Positions 23,502-31,630 are shown, numbered from the stretch's first letter. The stretch is DNA of 42,730 nt from Piscicoccus intestinalis NBRC 104926 (GCF_001515525.1 NZ_BCNQ01000037.1:1-42730), one strand, 5' to 3'. A program made the numbers and translations. The notes: a model not told the origin generated them from the letters alone.

Positions 23502-24664
23502 GCACGTTCGGGGTGTCGGAGGACCATCTCGAACTGCGCGAGGTGACGCGGCAGGTGGCGCGCGAGGTCATCGCGCCGCGGGCCGCGGAGGTCGACGAGG
23601 GCGGGGTGTTCCCGGAGACCTCGCTCGCGGCGCTCGTCGCGGCGGGCCTGCACGCCATCGGGCTGCCCGAGGCGTACGGCGGGCAGGGCGGCGACCTGCT
23701 CGCCTCCGTGATCGTCGCCGAGGAGATCGCGCGGGCGTGCATGACGACGCAGCAGGTCAGCGGCGGCAACGAGCTGTTCGTGTGGCCGCTGCTGCTCGGC
23801 GGGTCGCAGGCGCTGTGCGACCGGTACCTGCCGCGGATCGCCTCCGGTGAGGCGCTGGGGGCGTTCGCGCTCTCGGAGCCGGAGGCGGGCAGCGACGTCG
23901 CCGCGATGACGACGCGGGCCACCCGCGTCGAGGGGAGCGAGGGCGGGTGGCGCCTGAAGGGCACGAAGCGGTGGATCACCAACGCCGGGCGGGCCGACCT
24001 GTACGTCGTCTTCGCCGTCACCGACCCGGGCGCCGGGGCGCGGGGCATTTCGGCGTTCGTCGTCGAATCCGGTGACGCCGGGCTGAGTTTCGGCGCACCG
24101 GAGAAGAAGATGGGGCTGCGCGGCTCGCCGACCGCCGAGGTCTACCTCGACGCGACGATCCCCGCCGACCGCATCGTCGGCGACCCCGGCCAGGGGCTGC
24201 GCCTGGCGCTGGGGACCCTCGATCGCACCCGCGCGGTCGTCGCCGGGCAGGCCGTCGGGGTGGCCCAGGCGGCGCTGGACTGCGCGCTCGCCTACGCGCG
24301 GGAGCGCCGCCAGTTCGGCCGGCCGATCGGCGAATTCCAGGGCGTGCAGTTCATGCTCGCCGACATGGAGACGAAGATCCGCGCCGCGCGGCTGCTCGCC
24401 TACGACGCGGCCCGGGAGGCCGAGGCCGCCGGCCCCGACATGAGCCTGGCCGGCGCCGCGGCCAAGTGCTTCGCCTCCGATGTGGCGATGGCCGTGACGA
24501 CCGACGCCGTGCAGATCCTCGGCGGCGCCGGCTACACCCGCGACTTTCCCGCCGAGCGGCTCATGCGCGACGCCAAGATCACCCAGATCTACGAAGGCAC
24601 CAACCAGATCCAGCGCGTCGTCATCGCGCGGCAGCTTCTTGTGGGTGTGCAGAACCGGCTATAG
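23498..24664 (+). CDS. Acyl-CoA dehydrogenase
   Basis: A 388-residue flavoprotein dehydrogenase of normal length. Domains in order: N-terminal helical (LREVTRQVAREVIAPRAAEVD), middle beta domain (FALSEPEAGSDVAAMTT, KRWITNAGRADLYVV) and C-terminal helical (GRPIGEFQGVQFMLADMETK, ILGGAGYTRDFPAERLMRDAKI). The catalytic base is the Glu in TQIYEGTNQIQR. As last gene of the operon it could desaturate an arylpropanoyl-CoA (for example from dihydroferulate) to the cinnamoyl-CoA that the crotonase hydrates, widening the substrate range to saturated side chains; this is inference. GTG 23498 overlaps the preceding stop. Confidence 0.9.
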   Translation: MSTFGVSEDHLELREVTRQVAREVIAPRAAEVDEGGVFPETSLAALVAAGLHAIGLPEAYGGQGGDLLASVIVAEEIARACMTTQQVSGGNELFVWPLLLGGSQALCDRYLPRIASGEALGAFALSEPEAGSDVAAMTTRATRVEGSEGGWRLKGTKRWITNAGRADLYVVFAVTDPGAGARGISAFVVESGDAGLSFGAPEKKMGLRGSPTAEVYLDATIPADRIVGDPGQGLRLALGTLDRTRAVVAGQAVGVAQAALDCALAYARERRQFGRPIGEFQGVQFMLADMETKIRAARLLAYDAAREAEAAGPDMSLAGAAAKCFASDVAMAVTTDAVQILGGAGYTRDFPAERLMRDAKITQIYEGTNQIQRVVIARQLLVGVQNRL

Positions 24665-24699
24665 GGCGGTTTCATCATGTTCGACCCACCGTAGCGGGG

Positions 24700-24795
24700 C
24701 GGTGCCTGGGCGCCTCGCAGGTCGGATACGTCGATGGCGACCAGGCCCACGTCATCGTCCATGCCATGCGGGCCCGCGACAAGTTCTTGAGGTGA
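24700..24795 (+). pseudogene. C-terminal remnant of a type II toxin gene
   Basis: The reading frame ending at the TGA 24793-24795 gives QVGYVDGDQAHVIVHAMRARDKFLR, which resembles the C-terminus of small toxins that precede this kind of antitoxin (a Val/Ile strand, then HAMRxR-K). No start codon or N-terminal body is visible between the acyl-CoA dehydrogenase stop (24664) and this stretch, so the toxin is truncated. Family identity is from memory and not certain. Confidence 0.45.
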
Positions 24796-24800
24796 AGGCC

Positions 24801-25070
24801 ATGCCGCGCACAGTTGAGAAGATCCTGCAGCACGCCGACGAGCTCGCGGCGCGCTTCGAGGACTACGAGCCCAACCCCGACGACGAGCTCGATGCCAACG
24901 CCGTCACTGCGCTCCGAGCCGCCGTCGCCGAACGCTCCGAGGCGGAGCGACACCTCCTGGATGCTGTGCGTTCCGCCCGCGAGTCCGGGATGCCCTGGTC
25001 GGCGATCGGTTCACTCGTCGGGACCAGCGGTGAGGCCGCCCGCCAGCGATACGGCAACAAGGTCGCCTGA
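24801..25070 (+). CDS. Small antitoxin-like HTH protein without an intact toxin
   Basis: An 89-residue protein. The N-terminus MPRTVEKILQHADELAARFEDYEP and a helical, charged middle lead to ESGMPWSAIGSLVGTSGEAARQRYG, a helix-turn-helix of the sort found at the end of actinobacterial antitoxins. ATG 24801 is preceded by GAGGTGAAGG, and lies 5 bases after the stop of the toxin remnant, the normal spacing of such a pair. With the toxin broken, this is a solitary antitoxin; it may still bind DNA or neutralise a related toxin elsewhere. The pair separates the catabolic operon from the vanAB region. Confidence 0.6.
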   Translation: MPRTVEKILQHADELAARFEDYEPNPDDELDANAVTALRAAVAERSEAERHLLDAVRSARESGMPWSAIGSLVGTSGEAARQRYGNKVA

Positions 25071-25165
25071 CTCAAGCGCAGCACGTGCGGGTGCGTCCGG
25101 GGTTCGTGCCCCACAAGGGTTTGCGTGTGGCTGAGGGGTTTCCAGATGCGACCGGGGGTCGCCAG

Positions 25166-25182
25166 GATAAGGATTCCTGTCA
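25166..25182 (+). promoter_or_regulatory. Degenerate MarR-type operator before a decayed hydrolase gene
   Basis: AAGG-ATT-CCTGTCA keeps the right half-site CCTGTCA of the operators at 16499 and 27884, but the left half is weak. It is 27 bp before the ATG (25209) of the decayed hydrolase, followed by GAGGAG. A small hairpin GCGACC-GGG-GGTCGC (25148-25162) lies just upstream. Confidence 0.35.
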
Positions 25183-25208
25183 TTGCCCTCACCGTCGAGG
25201 AGATTCCA

Positions 25209-25639
25209 TGAAGTTCGCGACGCCCGGGTCACCGCCGACCCGCAGGCGGTCGCCTGGTTGGGGCGCACGTCGCACCCCACGGGCAACCTGCGCATCCCCG
25301 TGCTGACGATGCACACCCTCGCCGACCCGGCCGCGCCCGTGGAGTACCTCTCCAACTACCGCACGAAGGTGCGTCGCGCCGGTGACCGGGAGTTGCTGCG
25401 GGAGGCCTACGTGCAGCGGACCGGTCACTGCACGTTCACGGTCGCCGAGGACCTCGCCGCGGTCGGGGCCATGGCGCACCGACTCGACACGAGCCGCTGG
25501 GGGCAAGGCCGCCCAGCCGTCGGCGCTGCAGCGGGCCGCCAAGGCCACCGGCCTCGGCGACGCGGCCTTCGTCGATTACCGCCCGGCCCCGTTCATCAAC
25601 GACCGCATCGACCACCGCGCCCGGCCCGTCGTGCCCTGA
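25209..25639 (+). pseudogene. Decayed alpha/beta-hydrolase-type gene: start region fused out of frame to a C-terminal fragment
   Basis: A good start (GAGGAG then ATG at 25209) opens a frame that stops after ~32 codons. From ~25213, in the +1 frame, comes a coherent protein: VTADPQAVAWLGRTSHPTGN, LRIPVLTMHTLADPAAPVEY, YRTKVRRAG, QRTGHCTFTVAEDLAAVGAM. This looks like the C-terminal third of an alpha/beta hydrolase with the catalytic acid region (TLADP) and histidine (TGHC). A second frameshift near 25500 is needed to continue into GKAAQPSALQRAAKATGLGD and the stop at 25639. The nucleophile half is missing. An internal deletion plus an indel explains the pattern. Its operator-like upstream site suggests it once belonged to the aromatic regulon, perhaps as an esterase; that is inference. 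Confidence 0.6.
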
Positions 25640-25644
25640 GCGGG

Positions 25645-26685
25645 TCAGGTCACCTCGATCGTCACGACCGCGGTGCCGTCGGGAGCGCCCGTGGGCGCAT
25701 CGACGTCGTCGATCCGGGGCGTGCCGGTGACGACGGCGCGCGAGACGCAGGCGCACAGCCGATCGTCCTGCGCCCTCTCGGCGGCGTCGAAGAACACGTC
25801 GCGGTGGTCGAGCTGGCCGTCGAGACCGAGCACGCTGACCTGGCACAGGCCGCACTCGCCCTTGCGGCAGTCGAACATCATCTCGACGCCGGCGCGTTCG
25901 AGCGCCTCGAGCATCGTCGCGTTGGCGTCCACGCGTGTCTCCACCCCGAGGCGGGGGATCCGCACGACGAAATCCTGCGGCGCCCACGCGCCGCTGTTGC
26001 CGAACGTCTCGAACCGCAGGTTCGTCACAGGCAGCCCGCGGTTCTCCCACCCGCGGCGCACCGCGTCCATGAGCCGGATCGGCCCGCACATGTACAACTC
26101 CGTGGAGCCGGCCCGGTCGTCGTCGGCGATCTGCGCCAGCAGCGCGTCCACATCCAGCGCGCTGCCCTCGTCGTCGACATGGACGGCCAACCGGTCGCCG
26201 TGTTCGGCGGCCAGATCGTCCAGATAGGCCATGGCGTGCCGGGATCGGCCGACATACACGACGCGGTAGTCGGCCTGCCGGGCCTTCAGCACCCGCGCCA
26301 TCGCGGCCACGGCCGTGACCCCGATGCCGCCGGCGAGCACCACGTACCGGGCCGCACCGACTCCCAGGGGAAAGTTCTGCAGGGGCTGGGTCGCCCACAG
26401 CCGCGCACCGGGTGTCAGCGCGTGCATCGCCGCCGAGCCGCCCCGGCTCCGTGCCGCGAGATGCACCGAGAGCGCGAGTTCGCGGCCGTCGGGCGATGCG
26501 TCGACCACGCTGTAGGAGCGGGTGAGAACCCCGTCGACCGTGGGGAGTTCGACGTCGACGTGAGTGCCGGCCTTGGCCTGTTGCGGCGTCGGATAGCGCA
26601 GCACGACCCGTCGGATGCGCTCGGCGACGTCGCCGACGGAGGCGACGGTCACCTCCTGGCGGTGCGGTGCGGTGCCCGCCGCCAC
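25645..26685 (-). CDS. vanB: Vanillate O-demethylase reductase subunit (ferredoxin reductase type)
   Basis: A 346-residue electron-transfer protein of the phthalate dioxygenase reductase class. Order: flavin-binding barrel with TRSYSVVDASPDGRELALSV (RxYS), NAD-binding domain with VLAGGIGVTAVAAMARVL and LYMCGPIRLMDAV, and a C-terminal plant-type 2Fe-2S domain with CRKGECGLC (C273, C278, C281) and C311. It passes electrons from NAD(P)H to the Rieske subunit encoded just upstream. GTG 26685 lies one base after the vanA stop, so translation is coupled. A reductase of another Rieske oxygenase is possible, but pairing with a VanA-type subunit supports the name. Confidence 0.87.
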   Translation of the reverse strand: MAAGTAPHRQEVTVASVGDVAERIRRVVLRYPTPQQAKAGTHVDVELPTVDGVLTRSYSVVDASPDGRELALSVHLAARSRGGSAAMHALTPGARLWATQPLQNFPLGVGAARYVVLAGGIGVTAVAAMARVLKARQADYRVVYVGRSRHAMAYLDDLAAEHGDRLAVHVDDEGSALDVDALLAQIADDDRAGSTELYMCGPIRLMDAVRRGWENRGLPVTNLRFETFGNSGAWAPQDFVVRIPRLGVETRVDANATMLEALERAGVEMMFDCRKGECGLCQVSVLGLDGQLDHRDVFFDAAERAQDDRLCACVSRAVVTGTPRIDDVDAPTGAPDGTAVVTIEVT

Positions 26686-26686
26686 G

Positions 26687-27814
26687 TCAGGCCCGCCCCT
26701 CGGCGGCCATCATGCGCTCGAGGATGCGTCGCGCCCACATGCCGCCCATGTCGATGTTGAGGCTGTAGAACTCGTGCTCGGGGTTGGCGTCGATCGCCTC
26801 CTGCTGGGCGATGAGCATCTCCTCGTCCTCGCCGAACACGCCGTGCACGCCCTCGCGCAGCTGCGTGGTGATGAGCTGGCTGTCGAGGCGGTAGTTGCGC
26901 ATGAACGCCCAGAAGTAGTGGCTGGTGCGATCGGTCTCCGGGGTCATCGTGTTCATGACGTAGCCGTTGACGCCCTGGCTGCGGTCGCCCTCGGGCGCGC
27001 CGGTGCCGGCCTTGGCGACGCCGACGTCGATGCAGATCGTCGAGGGCGCCTCGAAGTGGATGATCTGCCAGCGGTCGACCTTGCCGGAGAAGCCCGGGTA
27101 CTTGTCGCGCATGTTCTTGAGCCAGAACGGCGGCGGGTCGATGTCGCGCATCCAGCGGGTCACGGTGACGGTGCGCTCGTCGTGGGTCGTCTCGAAGCTG
27201 GATTCGCTCAGCTCGTCCTGCCCGATGGAGGAGGAGTGCACGAATTCCTCGTGGGTCAGGTCCATGAGGTTGTCGATGATCAGCTGGTAGTTGCAGCCGG
27301 CGTGGATCGTCTTGCCGTCGCCCGCCCAGTCCGGCGAGGCCATCTGGTGCATGTCAGGGATCGTGGCGGGGTCGGCGAGGTCGGGGTCGCCGAGCCACAC
27401 CCAGACGTAGCGGTACCGCTCGACGGCCGGGTAGGAGGGCACGGTGGCGCTGGGGTTGATCGTCTTCTGCGCCGGCATGTGCGTGCAGCGACCGGCGGCG
27501 TTGTAGCGCAGGCCGTGGTAGGGGCACTGGATCTCCTCATCGCCCACCAGCTTTCCCTTGCTCAGTGGGGCGAGCCGGTGCCAGCAGGCGTCGGCGAGGG
27601 CGACGACCCGGCCGTCGGCCGTGCGGTAGAGCGCGAGCGGCCGGTCACAGACGCGCCGCGCGAGGATGCCGCGGGCGGTCACCTCGTGGTCCCAGGCCGC
27701 GACGTACCAGGCGTTGAGCGGGTAGCCGAAGATCTTCGCCGTCGTCGTCGGCGTCGCGCCGGCCGCCGGAGCCGGGGTGGTGCCCGCGGTGGGGCTGGGG
27801 TCGGTGAGCGTCAC
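26687..27814 (-). CDS. vanA: Vanillate O-demethylase oxygenase subunit (Rieske non-heme iron)
   Basis: A 375-residue oxygenase alpha subunit. The Rieske 2Fe-2S ligands are C77 and H79 in ADACWHRLAPLS and C97 and H100 in IQCPYHGLRY; the mononuclear iron site is in DNLMDLTHEEFVHSSSIG (H188, H193). The start WYVAAWDHEV and length match VanA, which demethylates vanillate to protocatechuate and formaldehyde. GTG 27814 is chosen because GAAGGAG lies 6 bases upstream; the longer frame to 27895 would run across the promoter. The first ~25 residues are Thr/Pro/Ala-rich. The CAGG-N3-CCTG operator lies 70 bp upstream, tying it to the MarR regulator 10 kb away. Related O-demethylases (e.g. of syringate) are possible. 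Confidence 0.87.
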   Translation of the reverse strand: MTLTDPSPTAGTTPAPAAGATPTTTAKIFGYPLNAWYVAAWDHEVTARGILARRVCDRPLALYRTADGRVVALADACWHRLAPLSKGKLVGDEEIQCPYHGLRYNAAGRCTHMPAQKTINPSATVPSYPAVERYRYVWVWLGDPDLADPATIPDMHQMASPDWAGDGKTIHAGCNYQLIIDNLMDLTHEEFVHSSSIGQDELSESSFETTHDERTVTVTRWMRDIDPPPFWLKNMRDKYPGFSGKVDRWQIIHFEAPSTICIDVGVAKAGTGAPEGDRSQGVNGYVMNTMTPETDRTSHYFWAFMRNYRLDSQLITTQLREGVHGVFGEDEEMLIAQQEAIDANPEHEFYSLNIDMGGMWARRILERMMAAEGRA

Positions 27815-27878
27815 GGGGGACTCCTTCGTCGCCGGATGCCGGGGCCACGATCTACGGACATAGGTAGTGGCCGTTGCG

Positions 27879-27900
27879 ACAGAATAGCCAGGCATCCTGT
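27879..27900 (-). promoter_or_regulatory. vanAB promoter with embedded MarR-type operator
   Basis: On the minus strand TGACAGG-ATG-CCTGGCT (27900-27884) is followed directly by TATTCT (27884-27879), a good -10. The operator thus sits in the -35/-10 spacer. Its first 14 bases match the transporter operator at 16499 with one difference. Confidence 0.55.
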
Positions 27901-27978
27901 CACCGGCGCTGCAGTTCGACGGGCTGGATCGCGAACGGAGCGGGGGTCGAGGGTAGAAGGCGAGGGTAGAATTTCCTC

Positions 27979-28321
27979 ATGCCGACGCTCAACATCAAGG
28001 TAGTTCGCCGACGCCCACTACCCGCGCGGCACGATCATCCGCTGGAAGGACAACAACACGATCTTCGACGAGATCATCGCCGGTCGCGCCGACGTGATGA
28101 CCACAGACGCCTCGGAGACGGTGTGGGTGGCCAAGGAGAAGCCGCAGCTGTGCGCGGTGCACCCGACGAAGCCGTTCGACTACTTCGGCAAAGCCTACCT
28201 ACTGCCGCGCGGCGACGTCGTGTTCAAGGAGTACATCGACACGTGGCTGACGATGGCCAAGAAGGGCGGCACGTGGGATGCCGCGACCAAACCCTGGTTC
28301 GGCGACGTCACCCTGGGCTGA
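27979..28321 (+). pseudogene. Truncated, frameshifted cyclohexadienyl dehydratase-like (PheC-type substrate-binding) gene
   Basis: ATG 27979 opens MPTLNIKV and is then out of frame with the rest. From ~28000 the next frame gives FADAHYPRGTIIRWKDNNTI, FDEIIAGRADVMTTDASETV, WVAKEKPQLCAVHPTKPFDY and ends KPWFGDVTLG at 28321. This is the C-terminal ~105 residues of a periplasmic-binding-fold protein; DNNTIFDxIIxGRADVMxTDAxE and LCAVHP are typical of cyclohexadienyl (prephenate/arogenate) dehydratases. The normal protein is about 260 residues, so more than half is deleted between the start codons and the fragment. The end overlaps the antiporter gene on the other strand by 14 bp. Confidence 0.65.
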
Positions 28322-29906
28322 CGGGCTCACCGGAGCCGGTCTCGCGTCCGCCGCGCGAGACCGGCCTCCCGAACGGCCACCCCTGCTGCCGCACGGGCCG
28401 GTCCGCGGGCGTGTCGTCGCCGTGCTCGCCGAACCACGTGGCGAGACGGCCCGCGCGGCCGACGGCGCGCAGCCGGCGCTCGGTGCGAGCGGCGTGGCGC
28501 ACGGGGGTGGCCACGAGCAGCTGGTCGCCGGTGCGCAGGGCCGTGAAGTCGTCGGGGGCGATCGCCTCGCCGTCGCGGATGACGAGTGCGACGACCGTGC
28601 GCTCGGGCAGCCCGAGCTCCTCGATGTACACCCCGGCGAGCCGCGACCCGCGCGGGATCCCCACCTGCATGAGCGTCGCGTCGATGTTCTCCAGCGGCGC
28701 CGAGTCGAGTTCCACCTCGCGCGAGCGGTCGGGCTCGAGCACGCCGGTGCGCCGCGCCGCCCAGGGCAGCAGCGGCCCCTGGATGAGCGTGAACGTGGCC
28801 ACCAGCAGGAACGTCACGTCGAAGATCCGGTGGGCCGCGGGCAGTCCGTTGCTCATCGGCACGGTCGCCATGACGATCGGCACCGCGCCGCGCAGCCCGG
28901 CCCAGCTCATGAACGCCTGTTCGCGCCACGGCACGCGAAACCCCGTGGCGCACACAGCGACCGCGATCGGTCGGGCTATGAACGTCAGCACCACCCCGAC
29001 GACGAGGGCCGGCATCACCGCCTCCGGGAGGCGGGCGGGGCTGGCGAGCAGGCCGAGCATGACGAACAGCACGATCTGGCTCAGCGCGGCGAGTCCCTCG
29101 GTGAAGGCCTGGGTGACGCCGCGGTGCGGCAGGGTCGCGTTGCCCAGCATCATCCCGACGACGTAGGCGGCGAGCAGCCCGCTGGCGCCGGCCACGCCGG
29201 CGAGCGCGAAACCGAACAGCGCGATGCACAGCACGGCCAGCGGATACAGCCCCGCCGTGGGCAGCGCCGACCGGGCCAGCAGCCACCGCCCGCCCCACCC
29301 CACCAGCAGACCGACCACCGCGCCGCCGACGAGCTGGTAGACGATCGTCAGCGCCATGAGGCCGGGGGAGGCGGCGTGCCAGGCGTCGGAGGCGATGACC
29401 GTGACGATGATGATGACCGGCGGGTCGTTGAAGCCCGACTCGGCCTCCAGGGCGGAGCGCGTCGTCGGTCGCAGGGGCAGCCGGCGCAGCACCGCGAACG
29501 TGGCCGCCGCATCGGTGGAGGCGACGACCGCACCGAGCAGCATCGCGGTGCGCGCGTCGACGTCGAGCAGCACGTAGGTCAGGCCGGCGGTGACCGCGAC
29601 GGTCACGAGCACCCCGACGCTCGCGAGCACCGCCGAGAGCGCGGCCACCGGGCGGATCTGCGCGGCGCGGGTCGTGAAGCCGCCCTCGATGAGGATGACC
29701 GCCAACAGCAGGGTGCTGAGCACCTGCGTGACGCCGGGGTCGGAGAACTGGATGCCCAGGCCCGCCTCCCCGAAGAGGAGCCCGATGAACAGGTAGGCGA
29801 GGAGGGTGGGCATACCGATCCGGTGCGCGAGGCGCACCCCAACGAGGGCGGCGACGACGATCGCGGTGAAGACCAGGACCACCGTGTTGAGGTCGATGCC
29901 GGACAC
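28308..29906 (-). CDS. Potassium/proton antiporter, CPA family with C-terminal TrkA_C (RCK_C) domain
   Basis: A 532-residue membrane protein. Residues ~5-390 form a Na+/H+-exchanger fold with about 12-13 helices; the transport motif is EAESGFNDPPVIIIV, with VVASTDAAATFAVLRRL and WAGLRGAVPIVMATVP, as in NhaP2/CvrA K+/H+ antiporters. Residues ~405-475 (GSRLAGVYIEELGLPERTVVALVIRDGEAIAPD...LRTGDQLLVAT) are a TrkA_C ligand-binding domain that gates such carriers. The Arg/Gly-rich tail is encoded by a hairpin (28335-28365). GTG 29906 has TAGGAGG 8 bases upstream. Likely role: K+ efflux and pH or osmotic balance; no operon partner. Confidence 0.9.
   Translation of the reverse strand: MSGIDLNTVVLVFTAIVVAALVGVRLAHRIGMPTLLAYLFIGLLFGEAGLGIQFSDPGVTQVLSTLLLAVILIEGGFTTRAAQIRPVAALSAVLASVGVLVTVAVTAGLTYVLLDVDARTAMLLGAVVASTDAAATFAVLRRLPLRPTTRSALEAESGFNDPPVIIIVTVIASDAWHAASPGLMALTIVYQLVGGAVVGLLVGWGGRWLLARSALPTAGLYPLAVLCIALFGFALAGVAGASGLLAAYVVGMMLGNATLPHRGVTQAFTEGLAALSQIVLFVMLGLLASPARLPEAVMPALVVGVVLTFIARPIAVAVCATGFRVPWREQAFMSWAGLRGAVPIVMATVPMSNGLPAAHRIFDVTFLLVATFTLIQGPLLPWAARRTGVLEPDRSREVELDSAPLENIDATLMQVGIPRGSRLAGVYIEELGLPERTVVALVIRDGEAIAPDDFTALRTGDQLLVATPVRHAARTERRLRAVGRAGRLATWFGEHGDDTPADRPVRQQGWPFGRPVSRGGRETGSGEPVSPG
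28335..28365. other. 12-bp inverted repeat inside the 3' end of the antiporter gene
   Basis: GCCGGTCTCGCG (28335-28346) and CGCGAGACCGGC (28354-28365) are perfect complements with a 7-nt loop. It encodes the Arg/Gly-rich C-terminus and lies just past the decayed PheC-like gene, so it may act as a terminator for transcripts coming from the left. There is no T-run. Confidence 0.4.
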
Positions 29907-29978
29907 GGTCGCTGCCTCCTAGAGCCGGAACGGTCGGGGTGGGTCGTGAACTTAGCGACGAACCTATCGGTGGCGACG

Positions 29979-30020
29979 CGGCGAGGCCGCCGCCCCCGGG
30001 TGGGGGCGACGGCCTCGCCG
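29979..30020 (-). terminator. Strong hairpin downstream of katA
   Basis: Arms 29979-29997 and 30002-30020 pair over 19 bp with one mismatch around a 4-nt loop (core GAGGCCG...CGGCCTC). It starts 32 bases after the katA stop and ends about 70 bp before the antiporter start. There is no T-run, as is common for actinobacterial terminators. Confidence 0.65.
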
Positions 30021-30051
30021 GTGACTGGCCTTGACGACCGGCCGGATTCGA

Positions 30052-31620
30052 TCAGGCTCCGGAAGAGACGAACTGCTCCTCGGTCTTGCCGGTGACCGGG
30101 TTGTCGGTCTCGTCGGAGTTCGGACCGGGCGTCTCGATGTCGTCGCGGCCCAGGGCCTCGACGGCGGCCCGGACGCCCTCGCCGTACGCCGGGTCGGCCT
30201 TCGTGCAGTTGGCGATGTGCCGCTCGATCGTCTCCTTGCTCGCGCCGGAGATCGCGCGGGCGGTGTTCTCGAAGAGCGCCTGCTGCTGCTCGGCGGTCAT
30301 CTTCTCGCGGAAGAGCACCCCCGGCTGGCTGAAGTAGTCCTCGTCGTCCTCGCGGTGGTTGAACCGGTCGGCGGTGGGGTCGATCTTCAGGGCCGGCTCG
30401 CGGTACTGCGGCTGGTCGTCCCAGCGCCCGTAGGAGTTGGGGTTGATCGCCGGGGTGGCGCCCTGGCTGATCCGCATCGCGCCGTCGCGGTGGTAGGAGT
30501 CGCGCACGGGGGCGGCGTGCGGGCTGTTCACCGGGATCTGGTGGTGGTTGACGCCGAGCCGGTAGCGCTGGGCGTCGCCGTAGGAGAACAGCCGGCCCTG
30601 CAGCATCCGGTCGGGGGAGAAGCTGATGCCGGGAACGACGTTGGCCGGGTTGAACGCGGCCTGCTCGACGTCCATGTGGTAGTTCTCCGGGTTGCGGTTC
30701 AGCTCGAACTCGCCGACCTCGATGAGCGGATAGTCGCCCTTCGGCCAGATCTTCGTCAGGTCGAACGGGTGGTAGGGCACCTTCTCCGCGTCGGCCTCCG
30801 GCATGATCTGCACGAACATCGTCCACTTGGGAAACTCGCCGCGCTCGATCGAGTCGAACAGGTCGCGCTGGTGGCTCTCGCGGTCGGAGCCGATGAGCTC
30901 GGCCGCTTCGGTGTCGGTGAGGTTCTTGATGCCCTGCTGGGTGCGCAGGTGGAACTTCACCCAGAACCGCTCGCCCTCGGCGTTGTAGAAGCTGAACGTG
31001 TGCGAGCCGAACCCGTGCATGTGCCGGTAGGAGGCGGGGATGCCCCGGTCCGACATGACGATCGTCACCTGGTGCAGGGCCTCGGGCAGGTTGGTCCAGA
31101 AGTCCCAGTTGTTCTCGGCCGAGCGCAGGTTGGTCTTCGGGTCGCGCTTGACCGCGTGGTTGAGGTCGGGGAACTTCAGCGCGTCGCGGAAGAAGAACAC
31201 CGGGGTGTTGTTGCCGACGAGATCCCAGTTGCCGTCTTCGGTGTAGAACTTCATCGCGAAGCCGCGGATGTCGCGCTCGGCGTCGGCGGCGCCGCGCTCA
31301 CCGGCGACCGTCGAGAAGCGCAGGAACATCTCGGTCTGCTTGCCGACCTCGCTGAAGATGTTCGCGCAGGTGTACTGCGTGATGTCGTGCGTCACCGTGA
31401 ACGTGCCGAACGCTCCCGAGCCCTTCGCGTGCATGCGGCGCTCGGGGATGACCTCGCGGTCGAAGTGGGCGAGCTTCTCCAGGAACCACACGTCCTGCAG
31501 CAGCATCGGCCCACGCGGACCCGCGGTGACGCTGTTCTGCCCGTCCCACACCGGAGCGCCTGCGACGGTGGACAGCGGGGCGGTGTTGCCGGGCTCCTGG
31601 CGGGGGCCATCGATTCCCAT
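30052..31620 (-). CDS. katA: Catalase (monofunctional heme catalase)
   Basis: A 522-residue haem catalase breaking down hydrogen peroxide. The distal histidine is in [20 protein letters not shown], the distal asparagine in [13 protein letters not shown], and the proximal haem tyrosine in [37 protein letters not shown] and [20 protein letters not shown] are also family hallmarks. The length is that of small-subunit catalases. ATG 31620 has AAGGAGA 7 bases upstream; that site overlaps the first of five 10-bp repeats in the 136-bp gap to furA. Pairing of furA with a catalase suggests peroxide- or iron-responsive control, as in the furA-katG pairs of mycobacteria and streptomycetes. Confidence 0.95.
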   Translation of the reverse strand: MGIDGPRQEPGNTAPLSTVAGAPVWDGQNSVTAGPRGPMLLQDVWFLEKLAHFDREVIPERRMHAKGSGAFGTFTVTHDITQYTCANIFSEVGKQTEMFLRFSTVAGERGAADAERDIRGFAMKFYTEDGNWDLVGNNTPVFFFRDALKFPDLNHAVKRDPKTNLRSAENNWDFWTNLPEALHQVTIVMSDRGIPASYRHMHGFGSHTFSFYNAEGERFWVKFHLRTQQGIKNLTDTEAAELIGSDRESHQRDLFDSIERGEFPKWTMFVQIMPEADAEKVPYHPFDLTKIWPKGDYPLIEVGEFELNRNPENYHMDVEQAAFNPANVVPGISFSPDRMLQGRLFSYGDAQRYRLGVNHHQIPVNSPHAAPVRDSYHRDGAMRISQGATPAINPNSYGRWDDQPQYREPALKIDPTADRFNHREDDEDYFSQPGVLFREKMTAEQQQALFENTARAISGASKETIERHIANCTKADPAYGEGVRAAVEALGRDDIETPGPNSDETDNPVTGKTEEQFVSSGA

Positions 31621-31630
31621 GGGTTTTTCT

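Noticed and set aside
23498-25209. Insertion sequence or phage scar causing the two decayed genes
   Set aside because: No transposase fragment, terminal inverted repeats or target-site duplications are seen near 24665-25209 or 27900-28000; simple deletions explain the remnants.
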